Positions 1 to 8,719 of a stretch of 64,000 nt of DNA are shown piece by piece. The notes under the pieces are model-generated. The model did no database searches. It saw nothing but the letters and a program-made list of their open reading frames with translations, and was not told the DNA's origin. Position 1 is the stretch's first letter. The number at the start of each line of letters is the position of its first letter. A program made the translations under genes and the position numbers. This stretch comes from Alcanivorax sp. DSM 26293 (lineage in GTDB: Bacteria > Pseudomonadota > Gammaproteobacteria > Pseudomonadales > Alcanivoracaceae), in NCBI RefSeq assembly GCF_900107995.1, contig NZ_FNUM01000005.1, positions 237,539 to 301,538 on the forward strand. Reading direction: 5' to 3'.

Positions 1-803
1 GCGACGCCTACATTACCTATGATTCCGGACTTGCCGTGATCAATCGTCTGGCCACGGGTCGTGATGGCGAGACCTTCACGCTCAGCCGTGACCGGCTGAT
101 TGAGGGGGCCGGCACCGGGCTGATGGCGCCGAAAGGGTTTGATGTGGCCGATGCCCTGGGCTGGGTGCTGGTGACTGACAATGGCAACCCGTCCGTCAGA
201 GTGTTCGGTGCCCAGGCAGGCGGCGATGTGGCGCCCCTGTTTACCACCACGCTCAGCGTGGCGCCCTGGGATCTGGATTATGACCCGGAGGCTGACCGGC
301 TGTACGTGGCGCTCACCGACGGTACGGTGGCGGTATTCGACAGTTACAGCACGGCCCGTGGCAGTGCCGGCCCGGATCGGCTGATTACGCCTGCAGAAGG
401 GGGCGTGGCATTTGCTGCTCCGACCAACCTGCATGGCATCGTCCATGTGGCAGAGACCGACCAGCTGATCCTGTCGGATGTGGGCAGCGGTGCCAATCCC
501 ACCGATGGCAAGTTGTATGTGCTGGATAACGGTTCAACCGCTGACGGTATCACCGATGTCACCGTGAATATCGATAACGGCGACAACAATTCGGTGGGTA
601 GTACCCTGCTGGGTAACCCGGTGGATATCGCCTTTGATGGCCAGCACCTGTACGTGGCGGAGAAATCCCAGAGTGTGGTGCTGCGCTTCGATAATATCCT
701 CAGTGCTGCCAGTGGCGATGTGGCACCGTCGCAAACCTGGAATCAGTCGTCACCGGAATCGGTGTCCCTGATTACGGATTCTCTTGGTCGCGCTCCGGAG
801 TAA
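1..803 (+). CDS. Beta-propeller-like protein, 5' end missing
   Basis: The reading frame is open from the window edge (codons from base 3), so the true start and any signal peptide are lost. About 266 residues remain. They contain repeated blocks of short beta strands and Asp/Gly turns (WVLVTDNGN, DRLYVAL, HLYVAEK), each followed by a segment naming a value. This is the look of NHL/SMP-30-like propeller blades. No catalytic motif is visible. The gene ends at a strong hairpin (835-866), so it is probably not co-transcribed with the sigma factor that follows. An extracytoplasmic location is likely from composition but cannot be shown without the N-terminus. Confidence 0.6.
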   Translation, partial: DAYITYDSGLAVINRLATGRDGETFTLSRDRLIEGAGTGLMAPKGFDVADALGWVLVTDNGNPSVRVFGAQAGGDVAPLFTTTLSVAPWDLDYDPEADRLYVALTDGTVAVFDSYSTARGSAGPDRLITPAEGGVAFAAPTNLHGIVHVAETDQLILSDVGSGANPTDGKLYVLDNGSTADGITDVTVNIDNGDNNSVGSTLLGNPVDIAFDGQHLYVAEKSQSVVLRFDNILSAASGDVAPSQTWNQSSPESVSLITDSLGRAPE

Positions 804-834
804 CGTCTGGGGACCGTATTCCGGTCCCCCTGTC

Positions 835-866
835 CCGGGCCGCTTCGGCGGCCCGGTCTTCTTCTT
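835..866 (+). terminator. Intrinsic terminator
   Basis: A perfect 9-bp GC stem (835-843 with 848-856) closes a TTCG tetraloop and is followed by the pyrimidine run TCTTCTTCTT. It sits 31 bases after the stop of the propeller gene and ahead of the sigma-factor start. Confidence 0.85.
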
Positions 867-930
867 GACACATTTTTCTCGCACTCTGGTGAATGATCTT
901 CACCTAGTCTTTCATCAGGGATGTTGCTTC

Positions 931-1485
931 ATGGACGATTCGCGCGCTGAGTTGGAGCAGGGAGATGCCCTGGTGCAGGCCTGTGCCCGGGGCGATCGTC
1001 GAGCTTTCCATCAGCTTTACGTCAACGAGGCACCGCGCATGCTGGCGCTGGCCCGTCGATTTACCGGGGATGCGTCCCTGGCAGAAGATGCGCTTCAGGA
1101 TACCTTTGTCCAAGTCTGGAAAAATGCCGGACGTTTCCGTAGTCAACGTGGCAGCGCGCGGACCTGGCTGTTCGGGCTGTTGCGTTATCGTTTGATCAAT
1201 CAGCATCACCGGTCCCGCCGGGAAGCCTTCGAGCCCCTGCCGGGTGACCAGTGGCCGGACCCGGGCCCGTCTCCGGAGCAATGCTCCCTGGAGAATGACC
1301 AACGCCGTGCCATCATCGATTGTTTGCAGACCCTGCAAATGGATCGCCGGCGCCCCATTCTGATGGCGTTTTATCAGGGGTTCACCTACGAGCAGATTGC
1401 CGACACCCTGGCCGTCCCCCTGGGCACGATCAAGAGCCGTGTTCGCTCCGGGCTGAAAGGATTGCAGGAGTGCCTGCGATTATGA
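931..1485 (+). CDS. ECF-type RNA polymerase sigma factor
   Basis: A 184-residue sigma-70-family protein of ECF size. Region 2 spans about residues 18-85 (DRRAFHQLY through LQDTFVQVWK). Region 4 spans about 130-182, with the helix-turn-helix FTYEQIADTL followed by GTIKSRV. No region 1 or 3 is present, as expected for ECF factors. The frame is open back to 784, but that extension crosses the terminator; ATG 931 starts cleanly at the conserved N-terminus. The stop overlaps the next start (ATGA), so sigma and anti-sigma are translationally coupled. It resembles the SigK-like group that pairs with RskA-type anti-sigma factors. The target promoters are not evident. Confidence 0.9.
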   Translation: MDDSRAELEQGDALVQACARGDRRAFHQLYVNEAPRMLALARRFTGDASLAEDALQDTFVQVWKNAGRFRSQRGSARTWLFGLLRYRLINQHHRSRREAFEPLPGDQWPDPGPSPEQCSLENDQRRAIIDCLQTLQMDRRRPILMAFYQGFTYEQIADTLAVPLGTIKSRVRSGLKGLQECLRL

Positions 1486-2171
1486 TTCCCCGCGATTCCC
1501 AGGAGCGGCAATTGTTGATTGCCGAGCATGTTCTCGGGCTGCTTTCTCCCGAGCAGGCCGCCGAGGTGGAGCGCTGGCTGGAGCAGGATGACGATGCCGC
1601 CCAGCTGGCAAGCCACTGGCAGGCCCACTGGCTGGGCGCAGCCGAGTTGCTGGAGCCGGAACCGCTGCCCCCTGGATTATGGCAGCGTATCGAACGGCAA
1701 ACCGCTGAAGCGGGCACACGCCGTCGTCCGGTCTGGCAGACGCTCTGGCAAAGCCCGTCGCTGTGGCGAACGGTCAGTGCCGGCCTGTTGGTGGCAGTGG
1801 TTCTGTTGCTGGGGCCGCTGCGGGTTCCGGCACCGGTGTATACCGTGGTGTTACAGGCACCGGGGGAGGCGGCAAGCCCGGGTTGGCGAATCACCGTTTC
1901 TGACCGGGGTGACCTGCAGCTGACGCCGCTGGCAGACAGCGAGTACCCGGTGGATCGCAGTGTTCAGTTCTGGACCCTGGCGGATCCCGCGCAAGGGCCT
2001 CGCTCTCTGGGTCTGGTCAATCCTGGCCAGCCTCTGGTCCTGCCTGCCAGCCGGGTGGGGGACGTGGAAAGCGGTCAGCTGTTCGAACTGACGCTGGAAC
2101 CGCCGGGTGGCTCCCCTGCTGATCGACCCACCGGCCCGGTTCTGTTTATCGGCCGAGCGGTGGCGCTTTAG
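1482..2171 (+). CDS. RskA-like membrane anti-sigma factor
   Basis: A 229-residue protein. An N-terminal cytoplasmic anti-sigma domain (about residues 1-75, starting RQLLIAEHVLGLL) is followed by one membrane segment (about 96-114) and a periplasmic domain of the RskA/anti-sigma-K type (about 115-229). The start ATG 1482 overlaps the sigma-factor stop by 4 bases. The expected role is to hold the sigma factor at the membrane and release it on an envelope or redox signal. The frame is open upstream to 1320, but that part is antisense-free shadow of the sigma gene. No zinc-binding HXXXCXXC motif is seen, so it is not a ZAS-type anti-sigma factor. Confidence 0.85.
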   Translation: MIPRDSQERQLLIAEHVLGLLSPEQAAEVERWLEQDDDAAQLASHWQAHWLGAAELLEPEPLPPGLWQRIERQTAEAGTRRRPVWQTLWQSPSLWRTVSAGLLVAVVLLLGPLRVPAPVYTVVLQAPGEAASPGWRITVSDRGDLQLTPLADSEYPVDRSVQFWTLADPAQGPRSLGLVNPGQPLVLPASRVGDVESGQLFELTLEPPGGSPADRPTGPVLFIGRAVAL

Positions 2172-2184
2172 CGCGGCGTGAGGG

Positions 2185-2209
2185 GCAACCCGGGCTCAGC
2201 CCGGGTTGC
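2185..2209. terminator. 25-base palindrome between convergent genes
   Basis: A perfect inverted repeat (2185-2196 against 2198-2209, centred on base 2197) lies just after the anti-sigma gene and overlaps the last codon of miaB. It can form a strong GC hairpin on either strand, but there is no clear T-run on either side. A termination role for both convergent genes is inferred. Confidence 0.5.
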
Positions 2210-3533
2210 GCGGGTCGCTGCCCAGCAGGGAGTTGCTGTAGGCCTGGGCGATGGTGATGTCCACGAATTTGCCGATCAGATCGGTGTCATCGCTGCGGAA
2301 GTTCACCACTCGATTGTTTTCGGTACGCCCTTTCAACTGGCCCGGGTCTTTCTTGGAAAAACCGTCAACCAGAATGCGCTGGGTACTGCCCACCATCTTG
2401 CGGGAAATGTCCTGCACGTTCTGGTTGATACGCTGCTGCAGGATGGCCAGGCGCTGTTTTTTCACGTCCAGGGGCACGTCATCAGGCAGGTCTGCCGCCG
2501 GGGTACCCGGACGGGCGCTGTAGATGAAGCTGAAAGACATATCGAAGCCGATGTCGTGGATCAGATTCATGGTGTCCTCGAAGTCCCGGTCGGTTTCTCC
2601 CGGGAAGCCGATGATGAAATCGGAGCTGAACGAGATGTCCGGGCGGATACGCTTGAGCTTGCGCAGCTTGCTCTTGTATTCCAGCACCATGTGGTTGCGT
2701 TTCATCATGGCCAGGATGCGGTCGGAGCCGGACTGCACCGGCAGGTGCAGGTGGCTGACCAGTTCCGGCACGTCCTCATAGACCTGGATCAGCGAATCGG
2801 AAAACTCCACCGGGTGGCTGGTGGTGTAGCGGATGCGATCGATGCCGTCGATGTCGCGGATCAGCCGGATCAGGTCAGCCAGGTCCAGGGTGTCACCATC
2901 AGCGCCGACCCCCCGGTAGGCATTCACATTCTGGCCCAGCAGGTTGACCTCGCGGACCCCCATTTCCGCCAGATGCTCGATCTCCTGGAGCACCGGCTGC
3001 ACCGGGCGGCTCACTTCCTCGCCACGGGTATAGGGCACCACGCAGAAGGTACAGTACTTGGAGCAGCCTTCCATGATGGATACAAAGGCGCTGGGGCCAT
3101 CCACGCTGGGTTCTGGCAGGTTGTCGAACTTTTCCACTTCCGGAAAGGTCACATCGATGGCCAGTTTTCGGGTGGTGGCGGCCTGGGTAATGAGGCCGGG
3201 CAGACGATGCAGGGTCTGTGGACCGAATACCACGTCCACGTAGGGGGCCCGGTCACGGATGGCATCGCCTTCCTGACTGGCGACGCAGCCACCGACCGCG
3301 ATCACCATGTCCGGCTTGGCATCCTTGAGCTTTTTCCAGCGACCCAGCTGGTGAAACACCTTTTCCTGGGCTTTTTCCCGGATCGAACAGGTGTTGAGCA
3401 GCAATACGTCCGCTTCTTCCGGATTGTCGGTGGGCTCCAGGCCGTGGCTGGATTCGAGCAGGTCCACCATGCGGGTGGAGTCGTACTCGTTCATCTGGCA
3501 GCCGTGGGTCTGAATAAAAAGCTTGCGTGCCAA
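2196..3533 (-). CDS. miaB: tRNA-2-methylthio-N6-dimethylallyladenosine synthase MiaB
   Basis: A 445-residue radical-SAM methylthiotransferase that adds the methylthio group to i6A37 of tRNAs reading UNN codons. The domain order is canonical: UPF0004 domain with three cluster cysteines (in [25 protein letters not shown] and [10 protein letters not shown]), then the radical-SAM CxxxCxxC in [15 protein letters not shown] near residue 157, and a C-terminal TRAM domain ending in [15 protein letters not shown]. Length matches the E. coli family. The start TTG/ATG choice at 3533 gives the conserved [15 protein letters not shown] beginning. The gene stands alone, convergent with the anti-sigma gene and divergent from sco. 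Confidence 0.97.
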   Translation of the reverse strand: MARKLFIQTHGCQMNEYDSTRMVDLLESSHGLEPTDNPEEADVLLLNTCSIREKAQEKVFHQLGRWKKLKDAKPDMVIAVGGCVASQEGDAIRDRAPYVDVVFGPQTLHRLPGLITQAATTRKLAIDVTFPEVEKFDNLPEPSVDGPSAFVSIMEGCSKYCTFCVVPYTRGEEVSRPVQPVLQEIEHLAEMGVREVNLLGQNVNAYRGVGADGDTLDLADLIRLIRDIDGIDRIRYTTSHPVEFSDSLIQVYEDVPELVSHLHLPVQSGSDRILAMMKRNHMVLEYKSKLRKLKRIRPDISFSSDFIIGFPGETDRDFEDTMNLIHDIGFDMSFSFIYSARPGTPAADLPDDVPLDVKKQRLAILQQRINQNVQDISRKMVGSTQRILVDGFSKKDPGQLKGRTENNRVVNFRSDDTDLIGKFVDITIAQAYSNSLLGSDPRNPG

Positions 3534-3627
3534 GGGGCACCTCCATCATTGGGTTGTCAGCCGCTTTGGCTTGCCTAACCCTCGAATAGCGTCAAAATGG
3601 GCGCGGATTATACCAACCGGAGAGATC

Positions 3628-4206
3628 ATGCGAAAACTGCCGTACCTTCTACCGTATCTCCTGCCTCTGCTACTGGCCTTTCTGCTGGCCGGCTGTGGCA
3701 AGCAGGAAAGTGACTTGCCTGTGAATACCCGGCTGGGGGGTGAGTTTACACTGACTGACCAGAACGGCGAGCCTTTCAGTCAGGCAGCGCTCAACGGTAA
3801 GGTGACGATCCTGTTTTTTGGCTACACCCACTGTCCGGATATCTGCCCGGCGGTATTGGCCCGGGTCGCCCAGGTGTACCGGCAGCTGCAAGAAGCCGGG
3901 GAGGCGGATCAGGTCCAGCCGGTCTTCATCACTTTTGATCCAGAGCGTGATACGGCGGCGTATCTTAAGGAATACCTGCCCTGGTTCAAGGCGAACATCA
4001 TCGGCCTCACCGGCAGTCTGGAGGAGATCCGCCAGGTGGCCAAACAGTACGGCGTGGTGTTCATCAAGGATCAGCAAGAACAGGATTATCTGTTCACCCA
4101 CAGTGACTATATTTACCTGCTGGATGACCAGGGTCGGGTGCGCAAACTGTACCCGGCGGATTTCACGATTGATGAGGTGGTAAACGATGCCAAGAGCCTG
4201 CTTTAA
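3628..4206 (+). CDS. SCO1/SenC-family copper chaperone lipoprotein
   Basis: A 192-residue protein with a lipoprotein signal peptide (lipobox LLAGC near residue 20) and a thioredoxin-fold SCO domain. The copper-binding CxxxC motif is in YTHCPDICP, and the conserved distal histidine is in LFTHSDYIYL. ATG 3628 is chosen over upstream codons because a GGAG lies just before it and it begins the signal peptide. Sco proteins deliver copper to, or reduce, the CuA site of cytochrome oxidase. It overlaps the PCuAC gene by 20 bases, forming a copper-delivery pair. The pair sits about 32 kb from the cox structural genes. Confidence 0.93.
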   Translation: MRKLPYLLPYLLPLLLAFLLAGCGKQESDLPVNTRLGGEFTLTDQNGEPFSQAALNGKVTILFFGYTHCPDICPAVLARVAQVYRQLQEAGEADQVQPVFITFDPERDTAAYLKEYLPWFKANIIGLTGSLEEIRQVAKQYGVVFIKDQQEQDYLFTHSDYIYLLDDQGRVRKLYPADFTIDEVVNDAKSLL

Positions 4207-4633
4207 ATTCGCCCTGGTGGCAGCGGTGGTTGCCCTTGCGGTGCCTGCTCACGCGGAGCTGACCTTCAGCGACCCATGGCTGCGTGCAGTGCCCCCGGTT
4301 TCGCCGGCCATGGCGGGGTATGTGACCCTGAACAATGACGGGGAGGAGCCCGTGACCATCACCGGCGTGAGTACCCCGGCCGCCGGTCACACCATGCTGC
4401 ATGACATGGAAAGTACCGGTGATGGCAGTCGCCGGATGGTGCATCTACACCACCTGGAAATCCCGGCGGGAGAGAGTGTCAGCCTGGCGCCGGGAGGCAA
4501 GCACCTGATGCTGATGAAGCTCACCGAGGTGCCGGCCCCCGGAGAAACGGTGGAGATCTGTTTTCACCTGAAAGGCGGGAAAGATGCCTGCACTGGCTTC
4601 CCGGTTATACGCCAGTCCCAAACTGACGGTTGA
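4187..4633 (+). CDS. PCuAC-family periplasmic copper chaperone (DUF461)
   Basis: A 148-residue secreted protein with a signal peptide ending at VPAHA. It carries the methionine/histidine ligands of the PCuAC family: HTMLHDM, then MVHLHHLEIPAG, and finally GGKHLMLM. The protein binds Cu(I) in the periplasm and cooperates with Sco in loading the CuA centre. Its start lies inside the end of the sco gene (20-base overlap), so the two are co-translated. A second role in supplying copper to other oxidases is possible. Confidence 0.92.
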   Translation: MPRACFKFALVAAVVALAVPAHAELTFSDPWLRAVPPVSPAMAGYVTLNNDGEEPVTITGVSTPAAGHTMLHDMESTGDGSRRMVHLHHLEIPAGESVSLAPGGKHLMLMKLTEVPAPGETVEICFHLKGGKDACTGFPVIRQSQTDG

Positions 4634-4716
4634 ACCGGGTTCCGTTTTGCGGATAATCCCATGCTTTATTCGTAGTCTTTGCATAACCGGAACGACTATA
4701 AAAGCATGGGGAACCT

Positions 4717-5949
4717 ATGAAAAAGGCATTATCCGCGATGCTGGGTGCCACCCTGAGTGCAAGCCCACTCTGGGCCCAGACTCCGGAAAGTGATCTCCAG
4801 CAGCGGCTGCTGGATTATGAGCAGCGCCTGGAACAGCTCGAAAAACAACAATTCGACAATACCCTGGACGATGCCGCAGACCGGATCCGCATCAACGGCT
4901 TCCTGTCCGCCGGCGTGTCCCGGGCGGAGCTGGAGACGACCTCGGGCTCTGCCAGCTATATCGATGGCGCCGATGACACCTGGAGCCATGATTCCCTGAC
5001 CCGCGCCGGGGTCCAGTTCAACGCCAGGCTCAGCGACCGGGCAGAGGCCGTGGTTCAGCTGTTTGCGTCCGGCGCTGACGAATTCAATGCGGAATTGCAG
5101 TGGGCCTATCTGGATTACCAGTTCAGTGACGCTGTCAGCGTGAAAGCCGGGCGCATCGTGGCGCCGTTCTACATGCACTCCCAATACATCGATGTGGGCT
5201 ATGCCTACCCGTGGGCCAGCCTGCCCGCGGAGGTGTATCAGCTGGCACCGGTAAAAACCATGGAGGCGGTGGAGGCTTCCTGGCGTTTTACCACCGGGCC
5301 GGTTTCGCATCGCCTTTCCGGGTTCTGGGGATCCAGTACCGTGGACGGGGGAGACCGTGTGGCCAACGCCCAGTTTCAGGCCGACGATCTGAGCGGCCTG
5401 AACTTCACCAGCTACTGGCGTAACTGGACGCTGAGAGCGGCCTACAGTGCCGCGGATGTGTCAGTCAGCCAGGATGATCTGGCAGCCGCCGGTGTCCCCC
5501 CGATCCTGGGCCTGTCCTTTGATGAGGTGTACACCTATTTTGCCGGCCTGGGCCTGCAATACGATGATGGCAGCTGGTTCTTTTCCGCAGAAAAAGCGCG
5601 ACTGGATTTTGGCAACTGGTATCCCAGCAGCGAGAGCGGCTACGTCACCGTCGGCAAATATCTCGGCAAATGGATGCCCATGGTGACCTGGGCCGAAGTG
5701 AATCCCCGTGACCTGGATCGCAGCCTTCCCGCTGCCCTGAATAACGGTCTGGCAGAGCAGCAGAAAAGCTGGACTGGCGGTTTGCGCTACTCCCTCAGTG
5801 AGGCCATCGCCCTGAAAGGGGAAGTCAGCTACTACTACGATTTTTCCGATAGTGAGGTAAGCACTTCCGGTTTCTTTGTTACCGAGGGTGCACCGCTTGA
5901 GGATGACCACGCCACAGTGATTCGTCTCAGTGCCGATCTGGTTTTTTAA
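4717..5949 (+). CDS. Porin-like outer-membrane beta-barrel protein
   Basis: A 410-residue exported protein: signal peptide MKKALSAMLGATLSASPLWA, a short coiled-coil (LQQRLLDYEQRLEQLEKQQ), then a long run of alternating amphipathic strands ending in the aromatic residue of RLSADLVF, the usual outer-membrane assembly signal. This architecture is that of trimeric porins of marine gammaproteobacteria. A TATAAA box lies at 4697-4702 but no good -35 is obvious. The next gene begins 12 bases after the stop and encodes a PstS-like protein, so the pair may take part in uptake of an anion such as phosphate. That substrate is only a guess. Confidence 0.75.
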   Translation: MKKALSAMLGATLSASPLWAQTPESDLQQRLLDYEQRLEQLEKQQFDNTLDDAADRIRINGFLSAGVSRAELETTSGSASYIDGADDTWSHDSLTRAGVQFNARLSDRAEAVVQLFASGADEFNAELQWAYLDYQFSDAVSVKAGRIVAPFYMHSQYIDVGYAYPWASLPAEVYQLAPVKTMEAVEASWRFTTGPVSHRLSGFWGSSTVDGGDRVANAQFQADDLSGLNFTSYWRNWTLRAAYSAADVSVSQDDLAAAGVPPILGLSFDEVYTYFAGLGLQYDDGSWFFSAEKARLDFGNWYPSSESGYVTVGKYLGKWMPMVTWAEVNPRDLDRSLPAALNNGLAEQQKSWTGGLRYSLSEAIALKGEVSYYYDFSDSEVSTSGFFVTEGAPLEDDHATVIRLSADLVF

Positions 5950-5961
5950 GGAGGAATGATC

Positions 5962-6369
5962 ATGAAAAGAATAATGTTCTCATTGCTCCTGATGCTGGCA
6001 ACCACCGTTCAGGCGGACCCGGTGGTGGTGGTGTCTGCGAACAGCAGTCTTGGGGCGCTGACACAGGATGAAGTTCGGCAGATCTTCAATGGCCAGGCCC
6101 GCCGGGTTTCCGGTGTCTCGGTGAAGCCGCTGGATTTGCCATCGCGAGGCGACGCCCGGGAGGCGTTTTACCAGCAGGTGCTCGGCAAGAGTGCGGAGCA
6201 GATGAAAAGCTACTGGGCGCGGATGATTTTTACCGGCCGGGGCATGCCGCCCAGGGAAGTCTCCAGTGAACAGGAGATGGTTATGCTGGTAGGCAGTAAC
6301 CGGAATTTTGTTGGCTACCTGGATGCCTCACAGGTAACCCCGGACCTGAAGGTGGTGTATCGGCCCTGA
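5962..6369 (+). CDS. PstS-like periplasmic phosphate-binding-family protein (short)
   Basis: A 135-residue exported protein with signal peptide MKRIMFSLLLMLATTVQA. It has the hallmark of short PBP-like/PstS-type proteins: LTQDEVRQIFNGQARR followed by FYQQVLGKSAEQMKSYWARMIFTGRG. ATG 5962 is preferred over ATG 5956 because the AAGGAGG at 5948-5954 is spaced 7 bases from it. Full PstS proteins are twice as long, so this single-lobe form is unlikely to bind phosphate in the classical clam-shell way. Its close linkage to the upstream porin-like gene suggests a shared operon. Confidence 0.8.
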   Translation: MKRIMFSLLLMLATTVQADPVVVVSANSSLGALTQDEVRQIFNGQARRVSGVSVKPLDLPSRGDAREAFYQQVLGKSAEQMKSYWARMIFTGRGMPPREVSSEQEMVMLVGSNRNFVGYLDASQVTPDLKVVYRP

Positions 6370-6398
6370 CGTTTTCTGTTGTTGTTCACAGACCCCTT

Positions 6399-6424
6399 GC
6401 CCGCCTCATCGGCGGGCTTTTTTT
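6399..6424 (+). terminator. Intrinsic terminator
   Basis: A 7-bp stem GCCCGCC/GGCGGGC (6399-6405 with 6411-6417) with loop TCATC is followed by seven T residues. It lies 30 bases downstream of the PstS-like gene and closes the porin operon. Confidence 0.93.
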
Positions 6425-6457
6425 ATGGTCGTATCAGCCCACGGCAGTGTTGCAAAA

Positions 6458-6542
6458 CGTAGGGTGTCACTGAGCCTGGGGCGAACTGCACCGATTCGGC
6501 GTTTGATGGTGCAGTTCGCCCCAGGCTCAGTGGCACCCTACG
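6458..6542. repeat. Long inverted repeat, 35-base arms
   Basis: Arm 6458-6492 and arm 6508-6542 are reverse complements with 34 of 35 positions matching; the loop is 15 bases (6493-6507). Both ends read CGTAGGGTG outward-in. There is no open frame across it, and it lies between a terminator and the next gene. It looks like a small palindromic intergenic element (REP/MITE-like). Whether it is mobile cannot be judged from one copy. Confidence 0.8.
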
Positions 6543-6713
6543 CTATTGGCGGCGGTCAGGGGTTTACGGTCGGGGCCCTGTTATCCGGAAGAAACTCCGG
6601 GGCAAGCCAGTGCCAAAATGGCAGAGATCGCCTGCAGCGGTCGGTCCTCTTTCCTACCCATGTTTGAGACTTCGCCTCTGCTGTGCTTTGCCGACACCTC
6701 ATAAACTGCGTCA

Positions 6714-7652
6714 ATGCGCTATTTACTGATCGTCTACCTGCTTCTTGTTCCTGTGAGCCTGTGGGCGGATTGTCGAGGCCTGGCTCCCGCCCGTGGTGTA
6801 CCCGCCCCGGCAGAAAATGAATGGAACCTGGCGACGCTGAACCTGTGGCGGCTTCGTGATATCCGCAAAGACAGCCATCTGGATAAACCGCTTTCTTCTG
6901 CTGTGCTGGAGAGGCGATTAGAGGCGCTGGCAGATTTCATCGCCGGCCCTTTGCGGGCGCCCCATATGCTGGCTGTTCAGGAAGTGGAAAACCGTCAATT
7001 ACTGGCGGCGCTGGTAGAGCGACTTGCCGGGTACGGTTGGCGATACCGCGTCGTTCTGAAAGAGGGCAATGATCCCTCCGGCATGGATGTGGGCCTGCTC
7101 TATCGTCAGCCGGTGCAGATTGCCTCGGCGGAAAGCCTGTTTGTGGAGCAGGACTTTTACGGCCACGCACTGTTTTCCCGTCCGCCCTTGCACGTGACGG
7201 TGCATGCACCTCGGCAGTTGCAGCTGGTTGTGGTGCACCTGCGCAGTGCGCGAGGTCTGCAAAAAGCGCAGGTCCAGGAAAAAAGGCAGAGCCAGGCGGC
7301 GTTGCTGGCCAACTGGGTCACTAAGCAGGATGGACCGCTCATTGTCGCCGGTGACTTCAACAGCACCTGGGATGCCGGGCGGCTCTCTGCCAGCTATGCG
7401 CGTTTTGCGGAATCCGGTCTGTTTAATCTGTGGCAGCTTATGCCGGAACCGGAGCGCTACAGCTTTCGTTATCGTTGCCGGCCACAGGCGCTGGACCATA
7501 TCTGGGTGTCACGGGCGGCGAAAAAGGCAGTCTCCAGAACGGCGGTAACCCGGGGTAATGCGGGTCGCTATCACAGCTTGTATGGCAGTCAGGGCGTGAC
7601 GCCAGTGTCTGATCATGATGCGGTGGTCGTGTACTTTACTGGAGGGAGATAA
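6714..7652 (+). CDS. Secreted endonuclease/exonuclease/phosphatase-family protein
   Basis: A 312-residue protein with a signal peptide (cleavage near SLWA-D) and an EEP fold. Recognisable core motifs, in order: WNLATLNLWRL (N-terminal Asn), LAVQEVENR (metal-binding Glu), GMDVGLLYR, VVHLRSARG, IVAGDFNSTWD (Asp/Asn pair) and the terminal catalytic SDHDAVVVYF. All the catalytic residues expected for a metal-dependent phosphodiesterase are present. The substrate (DNA, phospholipid or nucleotide) is not predictable; export suggests an extracellular or periplasmic role such as nucleic-acid scavenging. It is a single-gene unit. Confidence 0.85.
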   Translation: MRYLLIVYLLLVPVSLWADCRGLAPARGVPAPAENEWNLATLNLWRLRDIRKDSHLDKPLSSAVLERRLEALADFIAGPLRAPHMLAVQEVENRQLLAALVERLAGYGWRYRVVLKEGNDPSGMDVGLLYRQPVQIASAESLFVEQDFYGHALFSRPPLHVTVHAPRQLQLVVVHLRSARGLQKAQVQEKRQSQAALLANWVTKQDGPLIVAGDFNSTWDAGRLSASYARFAESGLFNLWQLMPEPERYSFRYRCRPQALDHIWVSRAAKKAVSRTAVTRGNAGRYHSLYGSQGVTPVSDHDAVVVYFTGGR

Positions 7653-7708
7653 AAGCAGGTCTGGCGTGTTGCCTGGAGCGTGGCGGATGTTCCGTGGAAA
7701 CGAAAAAG

Positions 7709-7787
7709 ACGCCGCGGGGTTGCTTGCGTGTTTGCGAGGACCAGGGAGAGCCCCGCGGCGTTAAACAGTGGGCGGCATGCGCCGCCC
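7709..7787. terminator. Two stem-loops between convergent genes
   Basis: An 11-bp stem (7709-7719 with 7751-7761, loop 31 bases) is followed by a compact GGGCGGC/GCCGCCC hairpin (7770-7776 with 7781-7787, loop ATGC). The second one lies 14 bases beyond the stop of the minus-strand outer-membrane gene and probably terminates it. No long T-run follows either stem. Confidence 0.55.
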
Positions 7788-7800
7788 GTGTTCTTGGTGC

Positions 7801-8502
7801 TTACAGTGCGAACTCGTAGGAAACGCTCAGTACTACGTCGTCATCCCAAGTATCTTCGCCAGCAACATCTTCCTGATCGACGATCTTGGAGGCCGTGAAT
7901 GTGAACTGATCGGTAACGGCATAGCTCAGATCCACATGGGTATAATCGGCGAGAGTGGCATCTACTTCAGGGTCACCATCGAAGTCATAGTAACCTGCGG
8001 TAATGCCGTACTTGTCGTAGCCGTAGCTCAGAGCGAAGTAATCATTTTTGTAATCTTCATCGCCACCCTTGCCGGAATTGCCCACACCGATAAAGGCATC
8101 AGCGCTCAGGCCGGCAAAGCCAACACCCAGGTGGACTTCCTGGAAGTCAGCAACGGATGCAGGATCTGCGGCTAAGGTGCCGCCAGCGGTGTAATTGTAG
8201 TCGATGTAGCTGATGTCGTAGCTCAGACCTTCGAACTCACCACCGAAACCGGCGTACAGGTCGTACTCGGTGTCGTCGGTTTCAGAAGATGCCCAGGCAC
8301 CAGCGTACAGACCGGACGTGTGGGAGTAGTCAACGCTACCGTATACCGCTGCACCGTCAGTCAGCTGCTGACCACGCCACAAGTACTGGCTGGACGCACC
8401 CAGGGTACCACTGACTTCAGCAGCAGCGATGGCCGGAGCCAGGCTGGCAGCGACGATGGAAGCGGCCAAAACGGTTTTCTTCAGACCAAATACGTTTTTC
8501 AT
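7801..8502 (-). CDS. TIGR02001-family outer-membrane protein
   Basis: A 233-residue protein with a signal peptide ending at AIAAAE. The mature part begins GTLGASSQYLWRGQQLTDG, the signature of the TIGR02001 'proteobacterial conserved hypothetical' family, and continues as amphipathic strands with acidic turns. It ends in VLSVSYEFAL, a plausible beta-barrel C-terminus. The frame extends to 8595, but ATG 8502 begins the signal peptide and has AGAGGG upstream. Family members are small exported barrels of unknown role. The strongly acidic mature sequence suits a marine organism. Confidence 0.82.
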   Translation of the reverse strand: MKNVFGLKKTVLAASIVAASLAPAIAAAEVSGTLGASSQYLWRGQQLTDGAAVYGSVDYSHTSGLYAGAWASSETDDTEYDLYAGFGGEFEGLSYDISYIDYNYTAGGTLAADPASVADFQEVHLGVGFAGLSADAFIGVGNSGKGGDEDYKNDYFALSYGYDKYGITAGYYDFDGDPEVDATLADYTHVDLSYAVTDQFTFTASKIVDQEDVAGEDTWDDDVVLSVSYEFAL

Positions 8503-8719
8503 GTGCAACCCTCTTAACAAGTCTAATTCGTTCAATGTGCGCTGGTGACGCACCGCCTTTTCGGCTCGCATTAGATATTGCAGAGAGCGTGCCAACTATT
8601 TTTTGTTGATAAAAAACAGTGGCTTGATGATTGTTGGGGGGAAAAAAGCGGGTTTCACAAAGGGGAAACAGAGAATGCGGTGAGCGAAATTGGTGCCGCG
8701 CACCGCATTGGTGCGCCCG

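Noticed and set aside
784..930. Longer sigma-factor start at 784
   Set aside because: It would run through the terminator hairpin at 835-866; ATG 931 gives the normal ECF N-terminus.
2178..3578. 466-codon plus-strand frame opposite miaB
   Set aside because: It is the antisense shadow of miaB; its translation has the low-complexity His/Gln/Val look of reversed GC-rich coding sequence and no domain.
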